Below, one piece after another: positions 11,866 to 22,196 of a stretch of DNA of 64,000 nucleotides. Both the position numbers and the translations under genes were made by a program. Positions within the stretch are counted from its first letter, which is position 1. Each line of letters starts with the position of its first letter. Source of the DNA: Selaginella moellendorffii (taxonomy: Eukaryota > Streptophyta > Lycopodiopsida > Selaginellales > Selaginellaceae); contig NW_003314312.1 in NCBI RefSeq assembly GCF_000143415.4, positions 317,159-381,158 on the forward strand, in the 5' to 3' direction. A model generated the notes under the pieces. That model worked only from the letters and a program-made list of their open reading frames with translations. It did not search any database and was not told the DNA's origin.

Positions 11866-13640
11866 AGTCTTTCAAGTGAATGCTTGCTGACCAGCGTTGA
11901 ATGATAGCTTGGAAACTTTTTGGAGTTCGAAGGAAACAGGGAACTAGGGAAGCTGTTACTGATCAAGACGACGCTTATCTGAACAACAATCCCCGTAATG
12001 TTTTGGTTTTCCATAATTTTTATTTCCCTCAATTTCTAAACTTTCAGGCGTTCGTGACAATCAAGTTACAGTGCTAACAATAGAATGACGGCAGCATACG
12101 GGACTCACTTCAAACTTTAGCTACCAAGTAGTGCAAATGAATAATGTAAGTAGTGCAAATCTAGGAGTGACTTCTTACTATCAACCATCTTTGCCAGTTT
12201 GCTGGTAGGCTTCTAACACCTTTTGTTATCACATTTGAGAATTTGATAATTGTGAACATCACCTAAACTTGTAAGTTTTTTGAGCTAATAAAATAAATCT
12301 ATATGTAGAACTTACACGTTTAAAACATGGAAGTAGTTATTTATTTATCATTTTATTTAGTACTGTTTAAGAATTAAAGAATTTTATTTTAATAAAATAT
12401 TGACAAAACAGGAGATCTGGTTTGGAAATATGTTTATAAATATTTAAAAAAATTTAATATAAAATACAATAAATATTTTATATTTTATGTCAAGGTTTTA
12501 CAATAAAATTAAAATTGAAATATTATAATTCTTTTTAAAAAATTTATTTATTATTATATTTAGTACCTCTATATTTGTCATCTTATAAGTCACATCAAGA
12601 TTTAAAAGAAAATTATCATATAGCTGAATTACTCTATAATTATCCCCAAATGTATTGTTTAAAATTTATAAAACTTTTTTGGTTAACAATTGAATGTAAT
12701 AATATAAAAATAAAGTTCTACTGTAATATATTAAGCTAATTAATTTTTCTCTAATAATTAATTTTATGGTGTAAAAATATTTTGTTACAGCCATATTAAT
12801 ATATTTATTTTATCTAACTCCTATTAAGGATAAATTTAAAATCAATAAGTACTTAATAGTATTAAATTGTAAACTATCTAAAGATAAAGTTACTTATTTA
12901 TTTTACATTATCTATTTAAAATTTTAAATAATTATAATATATATTTAAAATAAAATATTTATGGAAGACGTTGACCTCATTATATCGTAAAAGTTTTATT
13001 TACACTTTAAAATATATTTTTTTTATATAAATAATCTATAATAATAAGAATGAAGAACCCAGACCCCGCAGCCATCCAATCCCAGGCCCGGGGCAGCCTC
13101 GGAAGCCATGGTTCTCGGAAAGGGGAGGCCAGTCCAGGCTCGGGCTAGGGCCAATGGCCATGGTTAGTGGGAATATTAGCTCAATGTTGTGGCGGCCAAT
13201 GGGCGGGATGCATGCATGGCTGGGAAGGGAAGAGGGTGTGGTGACAGGTGTTATGCCATGCACTCCTAGGGCTCCATGGCTTCTCTAGTTGGACACGGTT
13301 GTGTGGGCATTCCCGTGAGAGCCTGTGTGTGGTAAGTAATAGGGGCAAAGAGAATGGTAGTCGGGCACACAATCCAGGCTCCTCTCAGGATCAACTCAAG
13401 ACTGTGAGAGGCAAATTGGCTCATCTCCAACTCAGCAAAGCTTTGATCCCTGTTCGCCACTGCCTCACGAGCTCTTTGGCTTGCAGGAAAGCAATTATCA
13501 AGGACACTCCCTCTTCATCCCCAGATTCTCTCGAGGAATCCCTTGCTGCTGGGCCTGGTGAGGGATTTTTGTTTCAGCACATGATCGGGATCAACTCCGT
13601 TTGTAGGAACCAGGTGTTTTGAGTTGACGTAGGGCTGTCG
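11866..13640. other. Intergenic region: AT-rich then GC-rich stretch
   Basis: Positions 12240-13030 are extremely A+T rich with no recognisable feature. At about 13035 composition switches sharply to GC-rich sequence. A plus-strand open stretch to 13622 contains SSSPDSLEESLAAGPGEGF, which looks protein-like but is not recognised. The sharp boundary suggests an inserted fragment. Confidence 0.4.
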
Positions 13641-14050
13641 AGTGGCTGCGCCAGCCAACACTGCTCCTAAAGTTTTGGAAATCCGACACAGCACTGATGT
13701 CTGGGTTCTCTTGAAAGAGAAGGAGAAGCAGAAGGTGCCACCGCAAGCATCGCCTGGTTTAGGTTCGTTTTTAGATCGAGGTAAGTCGTAAGTTTGTATT
13801 CTATGATGAGATTTTTTTTTCTGTCTGATACTGATTCTATCGAATCTAAAATTTAGTTCCAGTTTCTGAGAGTTTGAGGGCTAGTTTCAACGATGCTGTG
13901 CTGGGATGCTGTGCCAGGTAACCTGATGCTGGCGTAGGAGCAGCACTTGGGGCTGCAGCTCAAAATTACAAAGCTGTGGATTATGAGGCAAAGATTGGTA
14001 AACACAACATTGGAGTTATTTCGTTGTTCTTGAGTGTGCTTTGCAAAAGT
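13641..14050 (+). pseudogene. Fragment of an unidentified gene with a preserved exon junction
   Basis: One frame from 13641 reads VAAPANTAPKVLEIRHSTDV and on to QASPGLGSFLDR. A GTAAGT donor (about 13781) and a TTTAG acceptor (about 13856) join it in phase to VPVSESLRASFNDAVLG. After an in-frame TAA the same frame continues PDAGVGAALGAAAQNYKAVD up to FLSVLCK. This is clearly derived from a spliced protein-coding gene, but I do not recognise the family. The internal stop and lack of flanking exons make it a pseudogene. It lies just upstream of the Helitron, so capture is possible. Confidence 0.5.
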
Positions 14051-14147
14051 CTAATATTTTCCTTTCAGATCATTACATAGTTGTGAAATTTATATATATC
14101 CAACTGTACTTTGCATTTCTATTCTGCATAAACTTCTATACAAACTC

Positions 14148-14152
<5 letters not shown>

Positions 14153-14182
<30 letters not shown>
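14153..14182. repeat. (AT)n microsatellite
   Basis: About 15 uninterrupted TA dinucleotides immediately upstream of the Helitron-coding region. Confidence 0.9.
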
Positions 14183-14186
<4 letters not shown>

Positions 14187-16119
14187 CAAACCTATAATCA
14201 AAGTGACTGAAAATGCCTCGCCTCTGCCATCTTTTGAGAACCATACGACATAATAAACAATCTAATGGAGATTTAGATGCCTCTGAAACTATGATTGACC
14301 ATGATACACATACTATAGCTGTTCAAAATAATCATGATAATGATTCTATATGCCAAAATATTAATCATGATAATGATTATATACAGCAATCAGTTGGACA
14401 GTTAGAAGCATCTGAAACCTTACATGCATGTCATTATGATGATTACATATATCAAGCAATATTAAATCCACCACTCCCACCCATGAATACCACACTAGCA
14501 AGCCATAGCATTTATATTGACTTTAACATAATAAATTTTAATGTTGGTAGTTTATCATTTGTTTGTACTTTTTGTAATACATTACATTTTAAAGATGAAA
14601 ACTCTTCAATGTGTTGCCAGGATAACCAAGTTATATTACCTCCAATTTCACCTTTACCATTTGATTTACTTTCACTTTACAAGCAAAACAAGAACTCTAA
14701 TTTTAAAACAAATATTAGACACTACAATAGTGCTCTTGCTTTTGCATCTATGTCTTCTAATATTGATATTGTAAAAGGTCATGGTCCTTATTGCTTTAAA
14801 ATCCATGGTCAAATATATCATAATATTATTTCAGCACATCCTTTTGAAGGTCAATATTGGACTTATGGACAACTTTATATGCTTGATACTCTAGAAGCTA
14901 CAGATATAAGAAAGCAAAACCCTTTTAATTCAAGCTATGAGACAAACTTACTTAAACATCTTGATGCTCTCCTTAGTCATGTTAACCCATATGCTTAAGC
15001 TTTCAAAATGATGTATGAAATGGAACAAGAAGAAATTCGTTCTGCTACACTTTCAGGTTATCCTATACATGGTGTTTACATGTTATTAAAAACTGAAGGA
15101 ACTAATCCACGACGCTATAATGCTCCACGGACAAATGATGTTGCTGTTGTATTTATTAGTGATGATGGAGAACTGCCACATAGTCGTGAAATTTGTATAT
15201 ATCCAACTATAAGCAATTCTAAATATATTTCAACACTTGATTATAATTGTGATCCAATGGTTTACCCATTAATATTTCCTTTTGGTGACAAAGGTTGGCA
15301 CAACAATATTTTTAATTCTAGACGTCGAATTACATTACTCCAATATTATGCATACCGTTTATCTATAAGAGAATACACTTTGGTTTTGATCAAATTTTAC
15401 ATGCAGGAAAACTCACACAACAATATATAGTTGATGCCTATGTAAAAGTTGAAAGCAATAATTTAAATTACTATCGCACTCATTAAACGTCTATGTTATA
15501 GAAGGTTCTGAACAAATGGCACTTCAAAGAGCTACTCAAAATGGTATGATGTTGACAAAATGGTTTAAATTAAATATAAATGACCCAAATGCTAGACAAT
15601 ATACATATCTGGAAATCCCTTTATATTATACATTTAACGCTCATACTCATAACTAGCAAATTCGACATACAAGAAATGTCATTCCCCGAATGTATTCTGT
15701 GTCACCATCTAATGTTGAACTATATCATTTACATTTTATTTTACTCCATAAAAAAGGTGCTATGTCTTTCAAAGATCTCAAAACAGTTAACAATATTTAT
15801 TATGACATGTTTCAACAAGTTGCAGATGCAATAGGGGTTATAGCTGAAGATACCAAATGGGAAAAATGTTTGAAAGATGCTTGCTTTTTTAGAATGCCAT
15901 CACAATTAAAACAATTATTTGTATTACTTTGTATTTTTTGCATTCCAAAAGATCTTTACTTCTTATGGGATAAATTTAAAAACTTCCTTTCTAAGGATTT
16001 TGTAAGCAACCAAAGAGAACGACTTGAGAGACGGTCCATGGGGTTCAAATATAGAGGGAAAGGGCCCATGAATAAGAGTGCACCCCCTTTTCCAATCGGT
16101 TAAGGGTCTTGGGATAGTT

Positions 16120-16177
16120 GGAGTTAAGTGTCCTTGGGTTTGAATAGTACTGGGCTGGGTGACCTCCCGAGAAGTCC
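16120..16177 (+). other. 5S rRNA-derived segment in left LTR
   Basis: The stretch matches the second half of plant 5S rRNA: GGAGTTAAGTGTCCTTGGG, then AATAGTACTGGGCTGGGTGA and CCTCCCGAGAAGTCC. These cover the A box, intermediate element and C box of the RNA polymerase III internal promoter. It is not a functional 5S gene because the first 45 or so bases and the end are absent. Confidence 0.85.
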
Positions 16178-16196
16178 AAACTCAGGAGTTTACATT

Positions 16197-16207
16197 TGGT
16201 ATCAGAG
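16197..16207 (+). other. Retroelement primer binding site (initiator Met tRNA)
   Basis: TGGTATCAGAG is complementary to the 3' end of plant initiator methionine tRNA and sits two bases 3' of the left LTR, the standard position for priming minus-strand DNA synthesis. Confidence 0.85.
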
Positions 16208-16442
16208 AGGTCTCAGGTCCGACTCTGTTGGTTGGCTAAGGGAATCACACCACATGTTGATTGACATCTGGCTGGTCCAGTTTGCTCCCACTGGGCTCGA
16301 CCCGAGGGGTAGGGTGTCAAGAGAGTGGAGCTCTCGGGAGAGTTGCGGCTCTCAGTTTCCATAGGGTTCAAATATAGAGGGAAAGGGCCCATGAATAAGA
16401 GTGCACCCCCTTTTCCAATCGGTTAAAGGTCTTGGGATAGTT

Positions 16443-16500
16443 GGAGTTAAGCGTCCTTGGGTTTGAATAGTACTGGGCTGGGTGACCTCCCGGGAAGTCC
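16443..16500 (+). other. 5S rRNA-derived segment in right LTR
   Basis: Same segment as in the left LTR but closer to canonical 5S rRNA: GAGTTAAGCGTCCTTGGG and GGTGACCTCCCGGGAAGTCC. The A box (AGTTAAGCG) and C box (GGGTGACCTCC.GGGAAG) are intact. Confidence 0.85.
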
Positions 16501-17468
16501 AAACTCAGGAGTTTACAGATTTCATGTAAACAAATTCAATTTTTTATTATGAACATGCTTTATATAATATGGATATTAAAATAAAAATGCATGGCAAAAC
16601 TAATCAAAACTACCAACTACCTTTGCCATTTGAAAATTTTGATGATGAAAATATTGTCAACTCAAGACAAATATGTCAAAATGTTGAATAAAATATTCCT
16701 CGATTTAATCAAGAACAGTTAAATATTTTTAATGACATTTCTAATGTTATTGATCAACCAACTGAGCATAATCGATACATTTTCATTGATGGCTCTAGTG
16801 GTACTAGTAAAACATTTTTGCTTAACACTCTTATAAATATTTTACAATTGAAAAAAATAAATTTTGTTAGTATGGGTTAGATAGGAATTGCAAGTACTTT
16901 ACTTTATAATGGCCGAACTTCACAGATTACTTTTAAACTTCCTGTTCTAATAAATGAAACATCAATTGTTGGTATAATTGCTAATAGTGAAGTAAGTATA
17001 AGAATCAAAACTACTAATGTATTGTTATGAGATGAAATAAGTATGGTTCACATTCATGCATTCACTGCTGTTGATCAAGTGTTGCGAAATCTAAAAAATA
17101 CATTATTACCTTTTAGTGGCATAATTGTTGTCACTAGCGGGGACTTTAGATAGACACTTTCAGTCATTCCACATGGATATAGGGCATAAATTGTTTCAAG
17201 TTTTGTAAGAATGAATAAATTATGGAGATTATTTAGAAATTTATCTTTGAAAAAAAATATGCAACTTGCTAAAAGTGATAAATCATGGTCTGAATGGCTT
17301 TTCAAAGTTGGAAATAGTGAAAATTTTGAAAATTAACCATCTTTACCTTCTAACTCCATTTTATTACCTCATACACAACTAATTTATTCATCTATTATTG
17401 ATTTTGACTACCCTTTAGTATTTGATATTTCAAACCCTTATATTGCAGCCAATCGAGTCATACTTACC

Positions 17469-18672
17469 TGTAAGCCACAAATTTTTCCTTTCCAATTTGC
17501 CAGCTTACCTCGTTTATCCGACCAACTCTGCCTTGGCTTGTGCTAAGTTCCCTCGCCAAGGTTCTCGCCTATGGTACCAACTCCTACTTGGTCCTACTTG
17601 GTTTCAGCTACTCACTGCACGAGCAACGGAGTGTTAGCCATCCATCTACGGATTCCCAAATCTCTCCCAATCCCCCTCCCTAGGTTAGACTAGACTTAAG
17701 GTTCGGCTACCCTCCCCGCAGGCACAAGCAGCTAAGCACACCAAGCTTCCAGATTCCTAACCACCCTTGGTACCACAGGACTTGATCATGGGACCTTCTA
17801 AATCCCAAGCCTTGGGTGCAACACTTGCTTCAGGATGTCAGGGCAAAACACCGTGGCCTAACGGCCCGGTATAGGTACCTCTACCCCCCCCACTTCCATC
17901 CCGAAGGGAAGGCCCAAGCCCCTAGGAAGGGCGAGGACCAATGAGCCACAAGGTACTCAAGTGGGGCACCACTCCACATGAGCCAGGAGCACTGTAGTCG
18001 GTTTCCCTTTTGGGAGTGGGAGCTGCTCTTGAGCACTTCCCTGGGTGGCCCCTCCGGCACCACTCAAGCCCATGCTCACTCCCACCCAAGGCCCCTCAGC
18101 CCCAGTCTCAACCTCAAGTCGGTTTGGAAGCCCTACTAGAGAGTTCCTTCAAGACTGGTTCCTGGACCTCACTATCCCTACTATACTTTTGGAACCCCCT
18201 GCAACCCCCCCCCCCCCTTGCCCCCTGGGAGACACACGCTTTGGGCTTTCACCCCTTGAGCTGTAATAGTATGTGGACTTAGTCTCAGAATCGATCTCGG
18301 ACTCGATCTCGGACCCGACTTCGGACTCGGTCTCGGACTCGATCTCGGACCCGATCTCGGACCCGATTTCGGACTCGACTTCGGACTCAACCTCGGACTC
18401 GGTCTCGGACCCGATTTGGATCTCAGACTCCGTCTTGAACTCGGTCTCGAACTCGGTCTCGATCTCGGTCTCCGATTCGGCCTCGGCTTGATCCCAGACT
18501 CTATCTCGAACTCGGTCTCAGAGTCGGTCTTGGACTCTATCTCGAACTCGGTCTCAGAGTCGGTCTTGGACTCGATCTTCGACTCGGTCCCATCCGATGA
18601 ACTCATTGTCATTTCGGTCAAGCTTTCGAGGATCCTTTAGCCTACGACATCTCGGGGAGTCGGTTCTTTACA
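17469..18672 (+). mobile_element. Solo LTR, 1204 bp, inserted in the Helitron helicase
   Basis: It begins TGTAAGCC and ends CTTTACA (TG..CA with short inverted termini). It is flanked by the perfect 5-bp target duplication TTACC (17464-17468 and 18673-18677). Removing the element and one TTACC restores the Helitron reading frame exactly as ..NRVILTPLNDD. It contains no ORF of its own but carries a CpG-rich 12-bp minisatellite. Only one LTR and no internal domain are present, consistent with LTR-LTR recombination. It is GC-rich and hence younger than its decayed relative at 2956-3926. Confidence 0.9.
18281..18595 (+). repeat. 12-bp CpG-rich minisatellite inside the solo LTR
   Basis: About 26 tandem variants of CTCGGACTCG(A/G)T, often alternating with CTCGGACCCGAT. 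All frames stay open (peptides such as SDSVSDSISDP), but this reflects the repeat period, not coding. The same array, C-to-T decayed, is in the copy at about 3035-3190. Confidence 0.9.
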
Positions 18673-19598
18673 TTACCCCACTTAATGATGATACATTTGC
18701 AATCAACAACACTATTGTCTCTAGATTACAAGGTGATACATACATTTATAAAAGCATTGATTTTGTTAACATTGAACATTCTGAAAATTTTCCAATAGAA
18801 TTCTTAAATTCTATCACACCTTCTGATCTCCCACCAGATAAACTCTCTCTCAAACAAGGTGTTATTCTTATCCTTCTCATAAATATGTCTCCATCAACAG
18901 GACTATGCAATGGCACACATCTCATCTTGAAAAATGCATTACCAAATGTTTTAGATTGTGAAATTGTGATGGGGCAATTTAAAGGGACAAGTGTTTTTAT
19001 CCCACATATCACACTAATACCATCAAATACAGAAATTCCATTCAAAATGTCCAGATGATAATTTCCAATTCGTTTAGGTTATTGCTTAACAATCTCCAAA
19101 TGCTAAGGACAGACATTTTACCGAGTTCAAGTTTCCTTGCTCCACCCAATTTTCACTCATGGGCAACTTTATATGGCTTTATCAAGATGCATTGATCACC
19201 ACATGGATTTGGAATTAAAGTTCAAAACACCACACACCAAGGCTACTTCTTTCCTCAAGATCTTTCTATTTTTACAATTAACACTGTCTATAAAAAAGTT
19301 TTATATTAAACCTCTTTGTAAACCATCCAACATTCTTGTTATTAATAAGGGGCAAACAATTATTTTAAAAAGGGGTGCATGATTTTTTTAAAAACATTAG
19401 TAAAGTTAACAATACAAAAAAAATGATTATTATTTTATGATTTTTAAAAATTTATCTCTAAAACTAGTGATTTGATTGCTAAGTTTGACCAACGTTATGC
19501 TAGCTTGGACAGTGATTTTTCTCAATGCTCTTCCTTGTTTTTGTTACGTTTATTTACTTGACCTTTGTTACACAATAAAATCGCGGGTGGATCACTGC

Positions 19599-21839
19599 TT
19601 AGAATGTGATCACTTGACAAGAGCAGTGTCCCAAGTCCCCCAGAAAGTCCACACCATTCGGCAACTTCATGGTATGCCAGCAAACATTCTGGTTCACCTT
19701 GCCGCCTCTAACCGGCGCGATCACCACGATCAAAGCCGGCCCCATCGTCCCAACCATGTAGAGCTTCCCGTTACTCCCAGCCATGGCGGACACCAGCCTG
19801 GGATCCCACTCGAGCAAAGAGTCCGCGTTCTTCCCTTTCACTGGCAGCCAGCTATCCTTCTCGGCAACGTACTGCTGGTAGCACCCAAAGTCGAGCGTGT
19901 AGAGCAAACCATCCATGACTGTGCTCGCTTTCCCCCAGCCCGATCTGAGCCCCGGCTTGATCTCCAGCCACGAGTCCGACTCGGGGTCATACATCCCTGC
20001 GTTGATTCTTCCGGTCACGCTTTGTGGTCCTATGACGCAAAGCTTGTCGTCCACTACGGCGATGTACTTGAGCGGGCTGCATGGATGAGCCGTGACGATT
20101 CCCCGAGCACTGGCTTTGTAGCTCCAACTATCCGTCTTTGGATTGTAGACCTCGAGGCACGGGAGGGAGTAGCCTGTGAGGTGACAGATTCCCGAGCCAC
20201 CGATGACGTAGAGCTTGCCTTTGATTGTAGCTGCGAGGCAGGCGAAGCGGGGGGTGATCATCTGTGCCGCTCGCTTCCATCGGTTTCGTAGAGGGTTGTA
20301 AACCCAGACGTCCCTAAGAGGTAAAGGTGAGATTGTCAGTTTGGTGCTAGCTCTCAATTCCCACAGCACGAACATGAAGTGACAAACACGTAAAGTAAGC
20401 GGAGCAAAGATGCCAGGGACTAACGAAAGAGAAAGCCCGAGGGTCACAAGTGAGTGTAGTCCAAAAAAGAAGAGAAGAAAATAATGCATCAAAGAGAGGA
20501 AGATACCAACGATAGAACGCGCAATGACAAAGACTGAAACGCGTCATAGAGAAACAATGCTGGACGGGAAGAAAAGGACACCCTCCTGTAGCTTACGACG
20601 ACCAAAGTGATAATTCGAGAAGCACAATGCCAGTGCAAGCAATCATCATCCAACCCAAACAAACATAGAACAAGGAAAACCACCAAGATCATTGTCTCTC
20701 AAACACAAACAATCATCAAGTCGACCACAAAGCACTGACAAGAGAACCACACCTCCAAGAGCATTGTTTCTCAAACACAAACACTCATCAAGTCGACCAC
20801 AAAGCACTGACAAGAGAAGCACACCACCAAGAGCATTGTTTCTCAAACACAAACAATCGTCAAGTCGACCACAAAGCACTGACAAGAGAACCACCAAGAA
20901 CATACGGAAAAACAAACCAATTCCCAAGAACACAACAAGGTAGAGTAGAGTACCTGATGGCAGCTTTTCCAAATGGAGCTCCTCCAATGACGAAGAGATT
21001 CCCGTTCATCACCACCGAGGTAGCGCCCAGCACGACCTGGCCCCCCGTCACCGATTCATCGTATGGAATTGGCGGAAGAGCGTGCCATTTGTACCTGTAA
21101 GGATCCAGCGCGTGCCACAAGCTAAATCCCCCGACTAGCTGCCACTTGCCACCGCTGCTACTCCCCCTCTTGGACGATCCATCGCGATCCCGGCGCTCGT
21201 CCAGATGCGGGGACGTCCCAACGTGGAGATAGAGCCAATCCTCGGCGCATCCCAGGAGCCGGCGCTGCTCCACGAAATCCGGCGTCTCCACGATCCATCG
21301 CCAGGACCGACACACCGCGCGGAGGAGGCAGTGCTCCACGCGAGGAACCCTAGCCAGGCATTGGAGCGCGACGTCGTGTGGGAGGCCGGGGATGAGAGAC
21401 CACTCGCCGGCTGGAGCTTGGACCTCCTCGAAGAGAATGGAGGTGGATTTCTTGACGATCTTGATCTTGTTGCGCGGATTCTTGCGCGACGGCGTGCTGC
21501 ATTCTCCTCCTCCCGGCGCTGGCGCTGGCGCCGGGGCTTGGTGCTGCTCGGATGCGACCACGCGATTCCTGCCGCTCCTGCCGCCTGCGATGGATGGATC
21601 AATCGACCCGAGAGGGTGAGACGAGAGATATTTCGATCGATCGAGAGTGACTGACCTAGGAACAATCTCACGCGGAGCTTCTTGACGAATCTCCACAGCT
21701 GCCCGGCGCGCTTCCGGATGTAGAGCTTTTGCCTGTGCAATCGCCTCTGGAATCTCATCCCCAGGCACGAGGAATGCGGTGCCTGGGACGAAGACATGGC
21801 CAAACCCATGGACAGATCGAAGATCTCCTGCTGGATCAT
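19599..21839 (-). CDS. F-box/kelch-repeat protein
   Basis: Three exons on the minus strand, 21839-21656, 21584-20954 and 20313-19599, give 509 residues. The introns are 71 nt and 640 nt, both GT-AG. I chose the ATG at 21839 (MIQQEIFDLSMGLAMSS) as the first in the open exon. A basic N-terminus (RQKLYIRKRAGQLW) is followed by a low-complexity APAPAP segment. The F-box runs from about residue 135 (SLIPGLPHDVALQCLARVP then LRAVCRSWR). Kelch-type blocks follow (GNLFVIGGAPFGKAAIRD, VWVYNPLRNRWKRAAQM, GKLYVIGGSG, GLLYTLDFGCYQQY). The C-terminus ends in CQVITF. Such proteins are substrate receptors of SCF E3 ubiquitin ligases: the F-box binds SKP1/ASK and the kelch propeller binds the substrate. The architecture resembles Arabidopsis At1g55270-type proteins; the substrate is unknown. 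Confidence 0.9.
20697..20900. repeat. 72-bp tandem repeat in the F-box gene intron
   Basis: Nearly identical units start with TCTCAAACACAAACA at 20697, 20769 and 20841. The third is cut short at about 20900. All lie inside the 640-nt second intron of the F-box/kelch gene. Confidence 0.9.
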
Positions 21840-22156
21840 TCGATTTCGATCGGCAGCAGCATCAAGAATGTAGCAAGGGCGCCCCAAAATCCGCGCCGCT
21901 ACAAGAGATCGAGCAAGAACATCACACGAAAGCCAAGAGCGCCAAGCGAGGAAGAGAAGAGAGGATCCTCTGGAGAGGGATGGAGAGGAAGAACCCTAAA
22001 GAAACCATGGGAATTTTTCCATGGGCCTTGTCCTTTGCTGGTGGTGATGATAAATGGAATATATCCCTCTCTGACTATTCAAGAATCAAGGTGGTGATCA
22101 AGTCAGCAACCACATACCCCACTAAAATCTTTTGAAAAACATTTAATCTTATAAGA

Positions 22157-22196
<40 letters not shown>

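Larger units (their letters stand above)
16039..16517 (+). mobile_element. Cassandra-like TRIM retroelement with 5S rRNA in its LTRs
   Basis: Two 156-bp direct repeats (16039-16194 and 16362-16517) flank a 167-bp non-coding internal region. Each starts T(G/A)GGGTTCAAAT, ends GGAGTTTACA, and they differ at only a few bases. Two bases after the left repeat is TGGTATCAGAG (16197-16207), a perfect initiator-Met tRNA primer binding site. Each LTR carries the 3' half of a plant 5S rRNA gene including its internal promoter boxes. This is the defining architecture of Cassandra terminal-repeat retrotransposons in miniature. The element lies inside the Helitron. No 5-bp target duplication is obvious (GTCCA left, GATTT right). 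Confidence 0.85.
14213..19380 (+). mobile_element. Degenerate Helitron (Rep/helicase) with nested insertions
   Basis: The first part (14213-15000) shows the Helitron N-terminal block: FVCTFCNTLHFKDEN, then LPPISPLPFDLLSL and GPYCFKIHGQIYHNI. Positions 15008-15500 hold PRRYNAPRTNDVAVVF, LDYNCDPMVYPLIFPFG and LTQQYIVDAYVKVESNN. Positions 15500-16010 hold QNGMMLTKWFKLNINDPNAR and SFKDLKTVNNIYYDMFQQV. The helicase begins at 16545. Its Walker A is degenerate (GSSGTSKT for GxGGTGKT), followed by GIASTLLYNGRT, a DEISM Walker B and GDFR. After the solo LTR it resumes with ILTPLNDDTFAINN and LSLKQGVILILL. Stops interrupt it at about 16691, 16878, 17027, 17150 and 17195. The HUH nuclease core between YYRTH and EGSEQM is missing. 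It is an inactive relic; exact TC and CTRR ends were not located. Confidence 0.85.

Noticed and set aside
16120-16500. 5S rRNA genes
   Set aside because: Only the 3' half of 5S is present, twice, within LTRs beside a primer binding site; this is a retroelement, not a 5S array.
16039-16517. CRISPR-like repeat-spacer-repeat
   Set aside because: Only two 156-bp repeats in a eukaryotic genome with clear retroelement features.
18181-18640. Long ORFs in several frames on both strands (SDSVSD- and ESETES-type repeats)
   Set aside because: They arise from the 12-bp tandem array within the solo LTR; a period divisible by three keeps every frame open.
19455-19470. Helitron 3' terminus ending CTAG before T at 19466
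   Set aside because: CTAG-T occurs here, but I could not see a convincing hairpin just upstream, so the end is left undefined.
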